Positions 46,601 to 61,600 of a stretch of DNA of 64,000 nt are shown here, in pieces. The notes under the pieces were generated by a model that searched no databases, was not told where the DNA came from, and saw only the letters and a program-made list of their open reading frames with translations. The stretch is from Pseudoips prasinana. Lineage: Eukaryota > Arthropoda > Insecta > Lepidoptera > Nolidae. Location: assembly GCA_951640165.1 (NCBI GenBank), contig OX621266.1:4526001-4590000 (forward strand), read 5' to 3'. The position numbers and the translations under genes are program-made. Each line of letters opens with the position of its first letter. Positions within the stretch are counted from its first letter, which is position 1.

Positions 46601-49600
46601 TTTGTGATATCTAATTATTTTTCTACTCTACCTTAATCTGTTTATTTACTCACCGGTTAGCTCTCGTCGAGACGCATCTAACGACACCGCATACACGGTG
46701 ATAGCACCTGTATTTCAAAAGATATTTGCAATTTTAGATTTTTCAACACCCAAACCGAGGTGTAGTGGCGGGTAGTTTCTGCCCATACATTACGTATATC
46801 TCAATCCAAAAACATACGATTTCAATAATTCTTTTTGTGTCTATCGTTTAATATTAGCCCCCCAATATATAAAGTAACTTTGTTTTCATTATAATATACA
46901 TATATATTTCTAAAATCTACCCTAAACAATAGTTTCTGTGTACTTTGTACTGAAAACATAGTTTTTGGTCATTTACTTACTATTTTTACATAGTGCATAT
47001 AGTTTTTATAGTTCTAATATCAAAAACTCAAAGAAACGCATCCGCCAACACCCTATTTGCGGTTGTAAGACACAGGGTCTTTGAGTTTTTTGATATAATC
47101 TCTAACTTTCTACTACAAATTCTAGTTTTTTTGTGATATCTAATTATTTTTCTACTCTACCTTAATCTGTTTATTTACTCACCGGTTAGCTCTCGTCGAG
47201 ACGCATCTAACGACACCGCATACACGGTGATAGCACCTGTATTTCAAAAGATATTTGCAATTTTAGATTTTTCAACACCCAAACCGAGGTGTAGTGGCGG
47301 GTAGTTTCTGCCCATACATTACGTATATCTCAATCCAAAAACATACGATTTCAATAATTCTTTTTGTGTCTATCGTTTAATATTAGCCCCCCAATATATA
47401 AAGTAACTTTGTTTTCATTATAATATACATATATATTTCTAAAATCTACCCTAAACAATAGTTTCTGTGTACTTTGTACTGAAAACATAGTTTTTGGTCA
47501 TTTACTTACTATTTTTACATAGTGCATATAGTTTTTATAGTTCTAATATCAAAAACTCAAAGAAACGCATCCGCCAACACCCTATTTGCGGTTGTAAGAC
47601 ACAGGGTCTTTGAGTTTTTTGATATAATCTCTAACTTTCTACTACAAATTCTAGTTTTTTTGTGATATCTAATTATTTTTCTACTCTACCTTAATCTGTT
47701 TATTTACTCACCGATTAGCTCTCGTCGAGACGCATCTAACGACACCGCATACACGGTGATAGCACCTGTATTTCAAAAGATATTTGCAATTTTAGATTTT
47801 TCATCACCCAAACCGAGGTGTAGTGGCGGGTAGTTTCTGCCCATACATTACGTATATCTCAATCCAAAAACATACGATTTCAATAATTCTTTTTGTGTCT
47901 ATCGTTTAATATTAGCCCCCCAATATATAAAGTAACTTTGTTTTCATTATAATATACATATATATTTCTAAAATCTACCCTAAACAATAGTTTCTGTGTA
48001 CTTTGTACTGAAAACATAGTTTTTGGTCATTTACTTACTATTTTTACATAGTGCATATAGTTTTTATAGTTCTAATATCAAAAACTCAAAGAAACGCATC
48101 CGCCAACACCCTATTTGCGGTTGTAAGACACAGGGTCTTTGAGTTTTTTGATATAATCTCTAACTTTCTACTACAAATTCTAGTTTTTTTGTGATATCTA
48201 ATTATTTTTCTACTCTACCTTAATCTGTTTATTTACTCACCGGTTAGCTCTCGTCGAGACGCATCTAACGACACCGCATACACGGTGATAGCACCTGTAT
48301 TTCAAAAGATATTTGCAATTTTAGATTTTTCATCACCCAAACCGAGGTGTAGTGGCGGGTAGTTTCTGCCCATACATTACGTATATCTCAATCCAAAAAC
48401 ATACGATTTCAATAATTCTTTTTGTGTCTATCGTTTAATATTAGCCCCCCAATATAAAAAGTAACTTTGTTTTCATTATAATATACATATATATTTCTAA
48501 AATCTACCCTAAACAATAGTTTCTGTGTACTTTGTACTGAAAACATAGTTTTTGGTCATTTACTTACTATTTGTACATAGTGCATATAGTTTTTATAGTT
48601 CTAGTATCAAAAACTCAAAGAAACGCATCCGCCAACATCCTATTTGCGGTTGTAAGACACAGGGTCTTTGAGTTTTTTGATATAATCTCTAACTTTCTAC
48701 TACAAATTCTAGTTTTTTTGTGATATCTAATTATTTTTCTACTCTACCTTAATCTGTTTATTTACTCACCGGTTAGCTCTCGTCGAGACGCATCTAACGA
48801 CACCGCATACACGGTGATAGCACCTGTATTTCAAAAGATATTTGCAATTTTAGATTTTTCAACACCCAAACCGAGGTGTAGTGGCGGGTAGTTTCTGCCC
48901 ATACATTACGTATATCTCAATCCAAAAACATACGATTTCAATAATTCTTTTTGTGTCTATCGTTTAATATTAGCCCCCCAATATATAAAGTAACTTTGTT
49001 TTCATTATAATATACATATATATTTCTAAAATCTACCCTAAACAATAGTTTCTGTGTACTTTGTACTGAAAACATAGTTTTTGGTCATTTACTTACTATT
49101 TTTACATAGTGCATATAGTTTTTATAGTTCTAATATCAAAAACTCAAAGAAACGCATCCGCCAACACCCTATTTGCGGTTGTAAGACACAGGGTCTTTGA
49201 GTTTTTTGATATAATCTCTAACTTTCTACTACAAATTCTAGTTTTTTTGTGATATCTAATTATTTTTCTACTCTACCTTAATCTGTTTATTTACTCACCG
49301 GTTAGCTCTCGTCGAGACGCATCTAACGACACCGCATACACGGTGATAGCACCTGTATTTCAAAAGATATTTGCAATTTTAGATTTTTCAACACCCAAAC
49401 CGAGGTGTAGTGGCGGGTAGTTTCTGCCCATACATTACGTATATCTCAATCCAAAAACATACGATTTCAATAATTCTTTTTGTGTCTATCGTTTAATATT
49501 AGCCCCCCAATATATAAAGTAACTTTGTTTTCATTATAATATACATATATATTTCTAAAATCTACCCTAAACAATAGTTTCTGTGTACTTTGTACTGAAA

Positions 49601-52600
49601 ACATAGTTTTTGGTCATTTACTTACTATTTTTACATAGTGCATATAGTTTTTATAGTTCTAATATCAAAAACTCAAAGAAACGCATCCGCCAACACCCTA
49701 TTTGCGGTTGTAAGACACAGGGTCTTTGAGTTTTTTGATATAATCTCTAACTTTCTACTACAAATTCTAGTTTTTTTGTGATATCTAATTATTTTTCTAC
49801 TCTACCTTAATCTGTTTATTTACTCACCGGTTAGCTCTCGTCGAGACGCATCTAACGACACCGCATACACGGTGATAGCACCTGTATTTCAAAAGATATT
49901 TGCAATTTTAGATTTTTCATCACCCAAACCGAGGTGTAGTGGCGGGTAGTTTCTGCCCATACATTACGTATATCTCAATCCAAAAACATACGATTTCAAT
50001 AATTCTTTTTGTGTCTATCGTTTAATATTAGCCCCCCAATATATAAAGTAACTTTGTTTTCATTATAATATACATATATATTTCTAAAATCTACCCTAAA
50101 CAATAGTTTCTGTGTACTTTGTTCTGAAAACATAGTTTTTGGTCATTTACTTACTATTTTTACATAGTGCATATAGTTTTTATAGTTCTAATATCAAAAA
50201 CTCAAAGAAACGCATCCGCCAACACCCTATTTGCGGTTGTAAGACACAGGGTCTTTGAGTTTTTTGATATAATCTCTAACTTTCTACTACAAATTCTAGT
50301 TTTTTTGTGATATCTAATTATTTTTCTACTCTACCTTAATCTGTTTATTTACTCACCGGTTAGCTCTCGTCGAGACGCATCTAACGACACCGCATACACG
50401 GTGATAGCACCTGTATTTCAAAAGATATTTGCAATTTTAGATTTTTCAACACCCAAACCGAGGTGTAGTGGTGGGTAGTTTCTGCCCATACATTACGTAT
50501 ATCTCAATCCAAAAACATACGATTTCAATAATTCTTTTTGTGTCTATCGTTTAATATTAGCCCCCCAATATATAAAGTAACTTTGTTTTCATTATAATAT
50601 ACATATATATTTCTAAAATCTACCCTAAACAATAGTTTCTGTGTACTTTGTACTGAAAACATAGTTTTTGGTCATTTACTTACTATTTTTACATAGTGCA
50701 TATAGTTTTTATAGTTCTAATATCAAAAACTCAAAGAAACGCATCCGCCAACTCCCTATTTGCGGTTGTAAGACACAGGGTCTTTGAGTTTTTTGATATA
50801 ATCTCTAACTTTCTACTACAAATTCTAGTTTTTTTGTGATATCTAATTATTTTTCTACTCTACCTTAATCTGTTTATTTACTCACCGGTTAGCTCTCGTC
50901 GAGACACATCTAACGACACCGCATACACGGTGATAGCACCTGTATTTCAAAAGATATTTGCAATTTTAGATTTTTCATCACCCAAACCGAGGTGTAGTGG
51001 CGGGTAGTTTCTGCCCATACATTACGTATATCTCAATCCAAAAACATACGATTTCAATAATTCTTTTTGTGTCTATCGTTTAATATTAGCCCCCCAATAT
51101 ATAAAGTAACTTTGTTTTCATTATAATATACATATATATTTCTAAAATCTACCCTAAACAATAGTTTCTGTGTACTTTGTACTGAAAACATAGTTTTTGG
51201 TCATTTACTTACTATTTTTACATAGTGCATATAGTTTTTATAGTTCTAATATCAAAAACTCAAAGAAACGCATCCGCCAACACCCTATTTGCGGTTGTAA
51301 GACACAGGGTCTTTGAGTTTTTTGATATAATCTCTAACTTTCTACTACAAATTCTAGTTTTTTTGAGATATCTAATTATTTTTCTACTCTACCTTAATCT
51401 GTTTATTTACTCACCGGTTAGCTCTCGTCGAGACGCATCTAACGACACCGCATACACGGTGATAGCACCTGTATTTCAAAAGATATTTGCAATTTTAGAT
51501 TTTTCAACACCCAAACCGAGGTGTAGTGGCGGGTAGTTTCTGCCCATACATTACGTATATCTCAATCCAAAAACATACGATTTCAATAATTCTTTTTGTG
51601 TCTATCGTTTAATATTAGCCCCCCAATATATAAAGTAACTTTGTTTTCATTATAATATACATATATATTTCTAAAATCTACCCTAAACAATAGTTTCTGT
51701 GTACTTTGTACTGAAAACATAGTTTTTGGTCATTTACTTACTATTTTTACATAGTGCATATAGTTTTTATAGTTCTAATATCAAAAACTCAAAGAAACGC
51801 ATCCGCCAACACCCTATTTGCGGTTGTAAGACACAGGGTCTTTGAGTTTTTTGATATAATCTCTAACTTTCTACTACAAATTCTAGTTTTTTTGTGATAT
51901 CTAATTATTTTTCTACTCTACCTTAATCTGTTTATTTACTCACCGGTTAGCTCTCGTCGAGACGCATCTAACGACACCGCATACACGGTGATAGCACCTG
52001 TATTTCAAAAGATATTTGCAATTTTAGATTTTTCATCACCCAAACCGAGGTGTAGTGGCGGGTAGTTTCTGCCCATACATTACGTATATCTCAATCCAAA
52101 AACATACGATTTCAATAATTCTTTTTGTGTCTATCGTTTAATATTAGCCCCCCAATATATAAAGTAACTTTGTTTTCATTATAATATATATATATATTTC
52201 TAAAATCTACCCTAAACAATAGTTTCTGTGTACTTTGTACTGAAAACATAGTTTTTGGTCATTTACTTACTATTTTTACATAGTGCATATAGTTTTTATA
52301 GTTCTAATATCAAAAACTCAAAGAAACGCATCCGCCAACACCCTATTTGCGGTTGTAAGACACAGGGTCTTTGAGTTTTTTGATATAATCTCTAACTTTC
52401 TACTACAAATTCTAGTTTTTTTGTGATATCTAATTATTTTTCTACTCTACCTTAATCTGTTTATTTACTCACCGGTTAGCTCTCGTCGAGACGCATCTAA
52501 CGACACCGCAAACACGGTGATAGCACCTGTATTTCAAAAGATATTTGCAATTTTAGATTTTTCAACACCCAAACCGAGGTGTAGTGGCGGGTAGTTTCTG

Positions 52601-55600
52601 CCCATACATTACGTATATCTCAATCCAAAAACATACGATTTCAATAATTCTTTTTGTGTCTATCGTTTAATATTAGCCCCCCAATATATAAAGTAACTTT
52701 GTTTTCATTATAATATACATATATATTTCTAAAATCTACCCTAAACAATAGTTTCTGTGTACTTTGTACTGAAAACATAGTTTTTGGTCATTTACTTACT
52801 ATTTTTACATAGTGCATATAGTTTTTATAGTTCTAATATCAAAAACTCAAAGAAACGCATCCGCCAACACCCTATTTGCGGTTGTAAGACACAGGGTCTT
52901 TGAGTTTTTTGATATAATCTCTAACTTTCTACTACAAATTCTAGTTTTTTTGTGATATCTAATTATTTTTCTACTCTACCTTAATCTGTTTATTTACTCA
53001 CCGGTTAGCTCTCGTCGAGACGCATCTAACGACACCGCATACACGGTGATAGCACCTGTATTTCAAAAGATATTTGCAATTTTAGATTTTTCATCACCCA
53101 AACCGAGGTGTAGTGGCGGGTAGTTTCTGCCCATACATTACGTATATCTCAATCCAAAAACATACGATTTCAATAATTCTTTTTGTGTCTATCGTTTAAT
53201 ATTAGCCCCCCAATATATAAAGTAACTTTGTTTTCATTATAATATATATATATATTTCTAAAATCTACCCTAAACAATAGTTTCTGTGTACTTTGTACTG
53301 AAAACATAGTTTTTGGTCATTTACTTACTATTTTTACATAGTGCATATAGTTTTTATAGTTCTAATATCAAAAACTCAAAGAAACGCATCCGCCAACACC
53401 CTATTTGCGGTTGTAAGACACAGGGTCTTTGAGTTTTTTGATATAATCTCTAACTTTCTACTACAAATTCTAGTTTTTTTGTGATATCTAATTATTTTTC
53501 TACTCTACCTTAATCTGTTTATTTACTCACCGGTTAGCTCTCGTCGAGACGCATCTAACGACACCGCAAACACGGTGATAGCACCTGTATTTCAAAAGAT
53601 ATTTGCAATTTTAGATTTTTCAACACCCAAACCGAGGTGTAGTGGCGGGTAGTTTCTGCCCATACATTACGTATATCTCAATCCAAAAACATACGATTTC
53701 AATAATTCTTTTTGTGTCTATCGTTTAATATTAGCCCCCCAATATATAAAGTAACTTTGTTTTCATTATAATATACATATATATTTCTAAAATCTACCCT
53801 AAACAATAGTTTCTGTGTACTTTGTACTGAAAACATAGTTTTTGGTCATTTACTTACTATTTTTACATAGTGCATATAGTTTTTATAGTTCTAATATCAA
53901 AAACTCAAAGAAACGCATCCGCCAACACCCTATTTGCGGTTGTAAGACACAGGGTCTTTGAGTTTTTTGATATAATCTCTAACTTTCTACTACAAATTCT
54001 AGTTTTTTTGTGATATCTAATTATTTTTCTACTCTACCTTAATCTGTTTATTTACTCACCGGTTAGCTCTCGTCGAGACGCATCTAACGACACCGCATAC
54101 ACGGTGATAGCACCTGTATTTCAAAAGATATTTGCAATTTTAGATTTTTCAACACCCAAACCGAGGTGTAGTGGCGGGTAGTTTCTGCCCATACATTACG
54201 TATATCTCAATCCAAAAACATACGATTTCAATAATTCTTTTTGTGTCTATCGTTTAATATTAGCCCCCCAATATAAAAAGTAACTTTGTTTTCATTATAA
54301 TATACATATATATTTCTAAAATCTACCCTAAACAATAGTTTCTGTGTACTTTGTACTGAAAACATAGTTTTTGGTCATTTACTTACTATTTTTACATAGT
54401 GCATATAGTTTTTATAGTTCTAATATCAAAAACTCAAAGAAACGCATCCGCCAACACCCTATTTGCGGTTGTAAGACACAGGGTCTTTGAGTTTTTTGAT
54501 ATAATCTCTAACTTTCTACTACAAATTCTAGTTTTTTTGTGATATCTAATTATTTTTCTACTCTACCTTAATCTGTTTATTTACTCACCGGTTAGCTCTC
54601 GTCGAGACGCATCTAACGACACCGCATACACGGTGATAGCACCTGTATTTCAAAAGATATTTGCAATTTTAGATTTTTCAACACCCAAACCGAGGTGTAG
54701 TGGCGGGTAGTTTCTGCCCATACATTACGTATATCTCAATCCAAAAACATACGATTTCAATAATTCTTTTTGTGTCTATCGTTTAATATTAGCCCCCCAA
54801 TATATAAAGTAACTTTGTTTTCATTATAATATACATATATATTTCTAAAATCTACCCTAAACAATAGTTTCTGTGTACTTTGTACTGAAAACATAGTTTT
54901 TGGTCATTTACTTACTATTTTTACATAGTGCATATAGTTTTTATAGTTCTAATATCAAAAACTCAAAGAAACGCATCCGCCAACACCCTATTTGCGGTTG
55001 TAAGACACAGGGTCTTTGAGTTTTTTGATATAATCTCTAACTTTCTACTACAAATTCTAGTTTTTTTGTGATATCTAATTATTTTTCTACTCTACCTTAA
55101 TCTGTTTATTTACTCACCGGTTAGCTCTCGTCGAGACGCATCTAACGACACCGCATACACGGTGATAGCACCTGTATTTCAAAAGATATTTGCAATTTTA
55201 GATTTTTCATCACCCAAACCGAGGTGTAGTGGCGGGTAGTTTCTGCCCATACATTACGTATATCTCAATCCAAAAACATACGATTTCAATAATTCTTTTT
55301 GTGTCTATCGTTTAATATTAGCCCCCCAATATATAAAGTAACTTTGTTTTCATTATAATATACATATATATTTCTAAAATCTACCCTAAACAATAGTTTC
55401 TGTGTACTTTGTACTGAAAACATAGTTTTTGGTCATTTACTTACTATTTTTACATAGTGCATATAGTTTTTATAGTTCTAATATCAAAAACTCAAAGAAA
55501 CGCATCCGCCAACACCCTATTTGCGGTTGTAAGACACAGGGTCTTTGAGTTTTTTGATATAATCTCTAACTTTCTACTACAAATTCTAGTTTTTTTGTGA

Positions 55601-58600
55601 TATCTAATTATTTTTCTACTCTACCTTAATCTGTTTATTTACTCACCGGTTAGCTCTCGTCGAGACGCATCTAACGACACCGCATACACGGTGATAGCAC
55701 CTGTATTTCAAAAGATATTTGCAATTTTAGATTTTTCAACACCCAAACCGAGGTGTAGTGGCGGGTAGTTTCTGCCCATACATTACGTATATCTCAATCC
55801 AAAAACATACGATTTCAATAATTCTTTTTGTGTCTATCGTTTAATATTAGCCCCCCAATATAAAAAGTAACTTTGTTTTCATTATAATATACATATATAT
55901 TTCTAAAATCTACCCTAAACAATAGTTTCTGTGTACTTTGTACTGAAAACATAGTTTTTGGTCATTTACTTACTATTTTTACATAGTGCATATAGTTTTT
56001 ATAGTTCTAATATCAAAAACTCAAAGAAACGCATCCGCCAACACCCTATTTGCGGTTGTAAGACACAGGGTCTTTGAGTTTTTTGATATAATCTCTAACT
56101 TTCTACTACAAATTCTAGTTTTTTTGTGATATCTAATTATTTTTCTACTCTACCTTAATCTGTTTATTTACTCACCGGTTAGCTCTCGTCGAGACGCATC
56201 TAACGACACCGCATACACGGTGATAGCACCTGTATTTCAAAAGATATTTGCAATTTTAGATTTTTCAACACCCAAACCGAGGTGTAGTGGCGGGTAGTTT
56301 CTGCCCATACATTACGTATATCTCAATCCAAAAACATACGATTTCAATAATTCTTTTTGTGTCTATCGTTTAATATTAGCCCCCCAATATATAAAGTAAC
56401 TTTGTTTTCATTATAATATACATATATATTTCTAAAATCTACCCTAAACAATAGTTTCTGTGTACTTTGTACTGAAAACATAGTTTTTGGTCATTTACTT
56501 ACTATTTTTACATAGTGCATATAGTTTTTATAGTTCTAATATCAAAAACTCAAAGAAACGCATCCGCCAACACCCTATTTGCGGTTGTAAGACACAGGGT
56601 CTTTGAGTTTTTTGATATAATCTCTAACTTTCTACTACAAATTCTAGTTTTTTTGTGATATCTAATTATTTTTCTACTCTACCTTAATCTGTTTATTTAC
56701 TCACCGGTTAGCTCTCGTCGAGACGCATCTAACGACACCGCATACACGGTGATAGCACCTGTATTTCAAAAGATATTTGCAATTTTAGATTTTTCATCAC
56801 CCAAACCGAGGTGTAGTGGCGGGTAGTTTCTGCCCATACATTACGTATATCTCAATCCAAAAACATACGATTTCAATAATTCTTTTTGTGTCTATCGTTT
56901 AATATTAGCCCCCCAATATATAAAGTAACTTTGTTTTCATTATAATATACATATATATTTCTAAAATCTACCCTAAACAATAGTTTCTGTGTACTTTGTA
57001 CTGAAAACATAGTTTTTGGTCATTTACTTACTATTTTTACATAGTGCATATAGTTTTTATAGTTCTAATATCAAAAACTCAAAGAAACGCATCCGCCAAC
57101 ACCCTATTTGCGGTTGTAAGACACAGGGTCTTTGAGTTTTTTGATATAATCTCTAACTTTCTACTACAAATTCTAGTTTTTTTGTGATATCTAATTATTT
57201 TTCTACTCTACCTTAATCTGTTTATTTACTCACCGGTTAGCTCTCGTCGAGACGCATCTAACGACTCCGCATACACGGTGATAGCACCTGTATTTCAAAA
57301 GATATTTGCAATTTTAGATTTTTCAACACCCAAACCGAGGTGTAGTGGCGGGTAGTTTCTGCCCATACATTACGTATATCTCAATCCAAAAACATACGAT
57401 TTCAATAATTCTTTTTGTGTCTATCGTTTAATATTAGCCCCCCAATATATAAAGTAACTTTGTTTTCATTATATTATACATATATATTTCTAAAATCTAC
57501 CCTAAACAATAGTTTCTGTGTACTTTGTACTGAAAACATAGTTTTTGGTCATTTACTTACTATTTTTACATAGTGCATATAGTTTTTATAGTTCTAATAT
57601 CAAAAACTCAAAGAAACGCATCCGCCAACACCCTATTTGCGGTTGTAAGACACAGGGTCTTTGAGTTTTTTGATATAATCTCTAACTTTCTACTACAAAT
57701 TCTAGTTTTTTTGTGATATCTAATTATTTTTCTACTCTACCTTAATCTGTTTATTTACTCACCGGTTAGCTCTCGTCGAGACGCATCTAACGACACCGCA
57801 TACACGGTGATAGCACCTGTATTTCAAAAGATATTTGCAATTTTAGATTTTTCATCACCCAAACCGAGGTGTAGTGGCGGGTAGTTTCTGCCCATACATT
57901 ACGTATATCTCAATCCAAAAACATACGATTTCAATAATTCTTTTTGTGTCTATCGTTTAATATTAGCCCCCCAATATATAAAGTAACTTTGTTTTCATTA
58001 TAATATACATATATATTTCTAAAATCTACCCTAAACAATAGTTTCTGTGTACTTTGTATTGAAAACATAGTTTTTGGTCATTTACTTACTATTTTTACAT
58101 AGTGCATATAGTTTTTATAGTTCTAATATCAAAAACTCAAAGAAACGCATCCGCCAACACCCTATTTGCGGTTGTAAGACACAGGGTCTTTGAGTTTTTT
58201 GATATAATCTCTAACTTTCTACTACAAATTCTAGTTTTTTTGTGATATCTAATTATTTTTCTACTCTACCTTAATCTGTTTATTTACTCACCGGTTAGCT
58301 CTCGTCGAGACGCATCTAACGACACCGCATACACGGTGATAGCACCTGTATTTCAAAAGATATTTGCAATTTTAGATTTTTCAACACCCAAACCGAGGTG
58401 TAGTGGCGGGTAGTTTCTGCCCATACATTACGTATATCTCAATCCAAAAACATACGATTTCAATAATTCTTTTTGTGTCTATCGTTTAATATTAGCCCCC
58501 CAATATATAAAGTAACTTTGTTTTCATTATAATATACATATATATTTCTAAAATCTACCCTAAACAATAGTTTCTGTGTACTTTGTACTGAAAACATAGT

Positions 58601-61600
58601 TTTTGGTCATTTACTTACTATTTTTACATAGTTCATATAGTTTTTATAGTTCTAATATCAAAAACTCAAAGAAACGCATCCGCCAACACCCTATTTGCGG
58701 TTGTAAGACACAGGGTCTTTGAGTTTTTTGATATAATCTCTAACTTTCTACTACAAATTCTAGTTTTTTTGTGATATCTAATTATTTTTCTACTCTACCT
58801 TAATCTGTTTATTTACTCACCGGTTAGCTCTCGTCGAGACGCATCTAACGACACCGCATACACGGTGATAGCACCTGTATTTCAAAAGATATTTGCAATT
58901 TTAGATTTTTCATCACCCAAACCGAGGTGTAGTGGCGGGTAGTTTCTGCCCATACATTACGTATATCTCAATCCAAAAACATACGATTTCAATAATTCTT
59001 TTTGTGTCTATCCTTTAATATTAGCCCCCCAATATAAAAAGTAACTTTGTTTTCATTATAATATACATATATATTTCTAAAATCTACCCTAAACAATAGT
59101 TTCTGTGTACTTTGTACTGAAAACATAGTTTTTGGTCATTTACTTACTATTTTTACATAGTGCATATAGTTTTTATAGTTCTAATATCAAAAACTCAAAG
59201 AAACGCATCCGCCAACACCCTATTTGCGGTTGTAAGACACAGGGTCTTTGAGTTTTTTGATATAATCTCTAACTTTCTACTACAAATTCTAGTTTTTTTG
59301 TGATATCTAATTATTTTTCTACTCTACCTTAATCTGTTTATTTACTCACCGGTTAGCTCTCGTCGAGACGCATCTAACGACACCGCATACACGGTGATAG
59401 CACCTGTATTTCAAAAGATATTTGCAATTTTAGATTTTTCAACACCCAAACCGAGGTGTAGTGGCGGGTAGTTTCTGCCCATACATTACGTATATCTCAA
59501 TCCAAAAACATACGATTTCAATAATTCTTTTTGTGTCTATCGTTTAATATTAGCCCCCCAATATATAAAGTAACTTTGTTTTCATTATAATATACATATA
59601 TATTTCTAAAATCTACCCTAAACAATAGTTTCTGTGTACTTTGTATTGAAAACATAGTTTTTGGTCATTTACTTACTATTTTTACATAGTGCATATAGTT
59701 TTTATAGTTCTAATATCAAAAACTCAAAGAAACGCATCCGCCAACACCCTATTTGCGGTTGTAAGACACAGGGTCTTTGAGTTTTTTGATATAATCTCTA
59801 ACTTTCTACTACAAATTCTAGTTTTTTTGTGATATCTAATTATTTTTCTACTCTACCTTAATCTGTTTATTTACTCACCGGTTAGCTCTCGTCGAGACGC
59901 ATCTAACGACACCGCATACACGGTGATAGCACCTGTATTTCAAAAGATATTTGCAATTTTAGATTTTTCAACACCCAAACCGAGGTGTAGTGGCGGGTAG
60001 TTTCTGCCCATACATTACGTATATCTCAATCCAAAAACATACGATTTCAATAATTCTTTTTGTGTCTATCGTTTAATATTAGCCCCCCAATATATAAAGT
60101 AACTTTGTTTTCATTATAATATACATATATATTTCTAAAATCTACCCTAAACAATAGTTTCTGTGTACTTTGTACTGAAAACATAGTTTTTGGTCATTTA
60201 CTTACTATTTTTACATAGTGCATATAGTTTTTATAGTTCTAATATCAAAAACTCAAAGAAACGCATCCGCCAACACCCTATTTGCGGTTGTAAGACACAG
60301 GGTCTTTGAGTTTTTTGATATAATCTCTAACTTTCTACTACAAATTCTAGTTTTTTTGTGATATCTAATTATTTTTCTACTCTACCTTAATCTGTTTATT
60401 TACTCACCGGTTAGCTCTCGTCGAGACGCATCTAACGACACCGCATACACGGTGATAGCACCTGTATTTCAAAAGATATTTGCAATTTTAGATTTTTCAA
60501 CACCCAAACCGAGGTGTAGTGGCGGGTAGTTTCTGCCCATACATTACGTATATCTCAATCCAAAAACATACGATTTCAATAATTCTTTTTGTGTCTATCG
60601 TTTAATATTAGCCCCCCAATATAAAAAGTAACTTTGTTTTCATTATAATATACATATATATTTCTAAAATCTACCCTAAACAATAGTTTCTGTGTACTTT
60701 GTACTGAAAACATAGTTTTTGGTCATTTACTTACTATTTTTACATAGTGCATATAGTTTTTATAGTTCTAATATCAAAAACTCAAAGAAACGCATCCGCC
60801 AACACCCTATTTGCGGTTGTAAGACACAGGGTCTTTGAGTTTTTTGATATAATCTCTAACTTTCTACTACAAATTCTAGTTTTTTTGTGATATCTAATTA
60901 TTTTTCTACTCTACCTTAATCTGTTTATTTACTCACCGGTTAGCTCTCGTCGAGACGCATCTAACGACACCGCATACACGGTGATAGCACCTGTATTTCA
61001 AAAGATATTTGCAATTTTAGATTTTTCAACACCCAAACCGAGGTGTAGTGGCGGGTAGTTTCTGCCCATACATTACGTATATCTCAATCCAAAAACATAC
61101 GATTTCAATAATTCTTTTTGTGTCTATCGTTTAATATTAGCCCCCCAATATATAAAGTAACTTTGTTTTCATTATAATATACATATATATTTCTAAAATC
61201 TACCCTAAACAATAGTTTCTGTGTACTTTGTACTGAAAACATAGTTTTTGGTCATTTACTTACTATTTTTACATAGTGCATATAGTTTTTATAGTTCTAA
61301 TATCAAAAACTCAAAGAAACGCATCCGCCAACACCCTATTTGCGGTTGTAAGACACAGGGTCTTTGAGTTTTTTTATATAATCTCTAACTTTCTACTACA
61401 AATTCTAGTTTTTTTGTGATATCTAATTATTTTTCTACTCTACCTTAATCTGTTTATTTACTCACCGGTTAGCTCTCGTCGAGACGCATCTAACGACACC
61501 GCATACACGGTGATAGCACCTGTATTTCAAAAGATATTTGCAATTTTAGATTTTTCAACACCCAAACCGAGGTGTAGTGGCGGGTAGTTTCTGCCCATAC

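Noticed and set aside
51225..51536. 103-codon ORF in the satellite
   Set aside because: It exists only because one monomer has a T-to-A change that removes a stop present in the others; no conservation among monomers supports coding.
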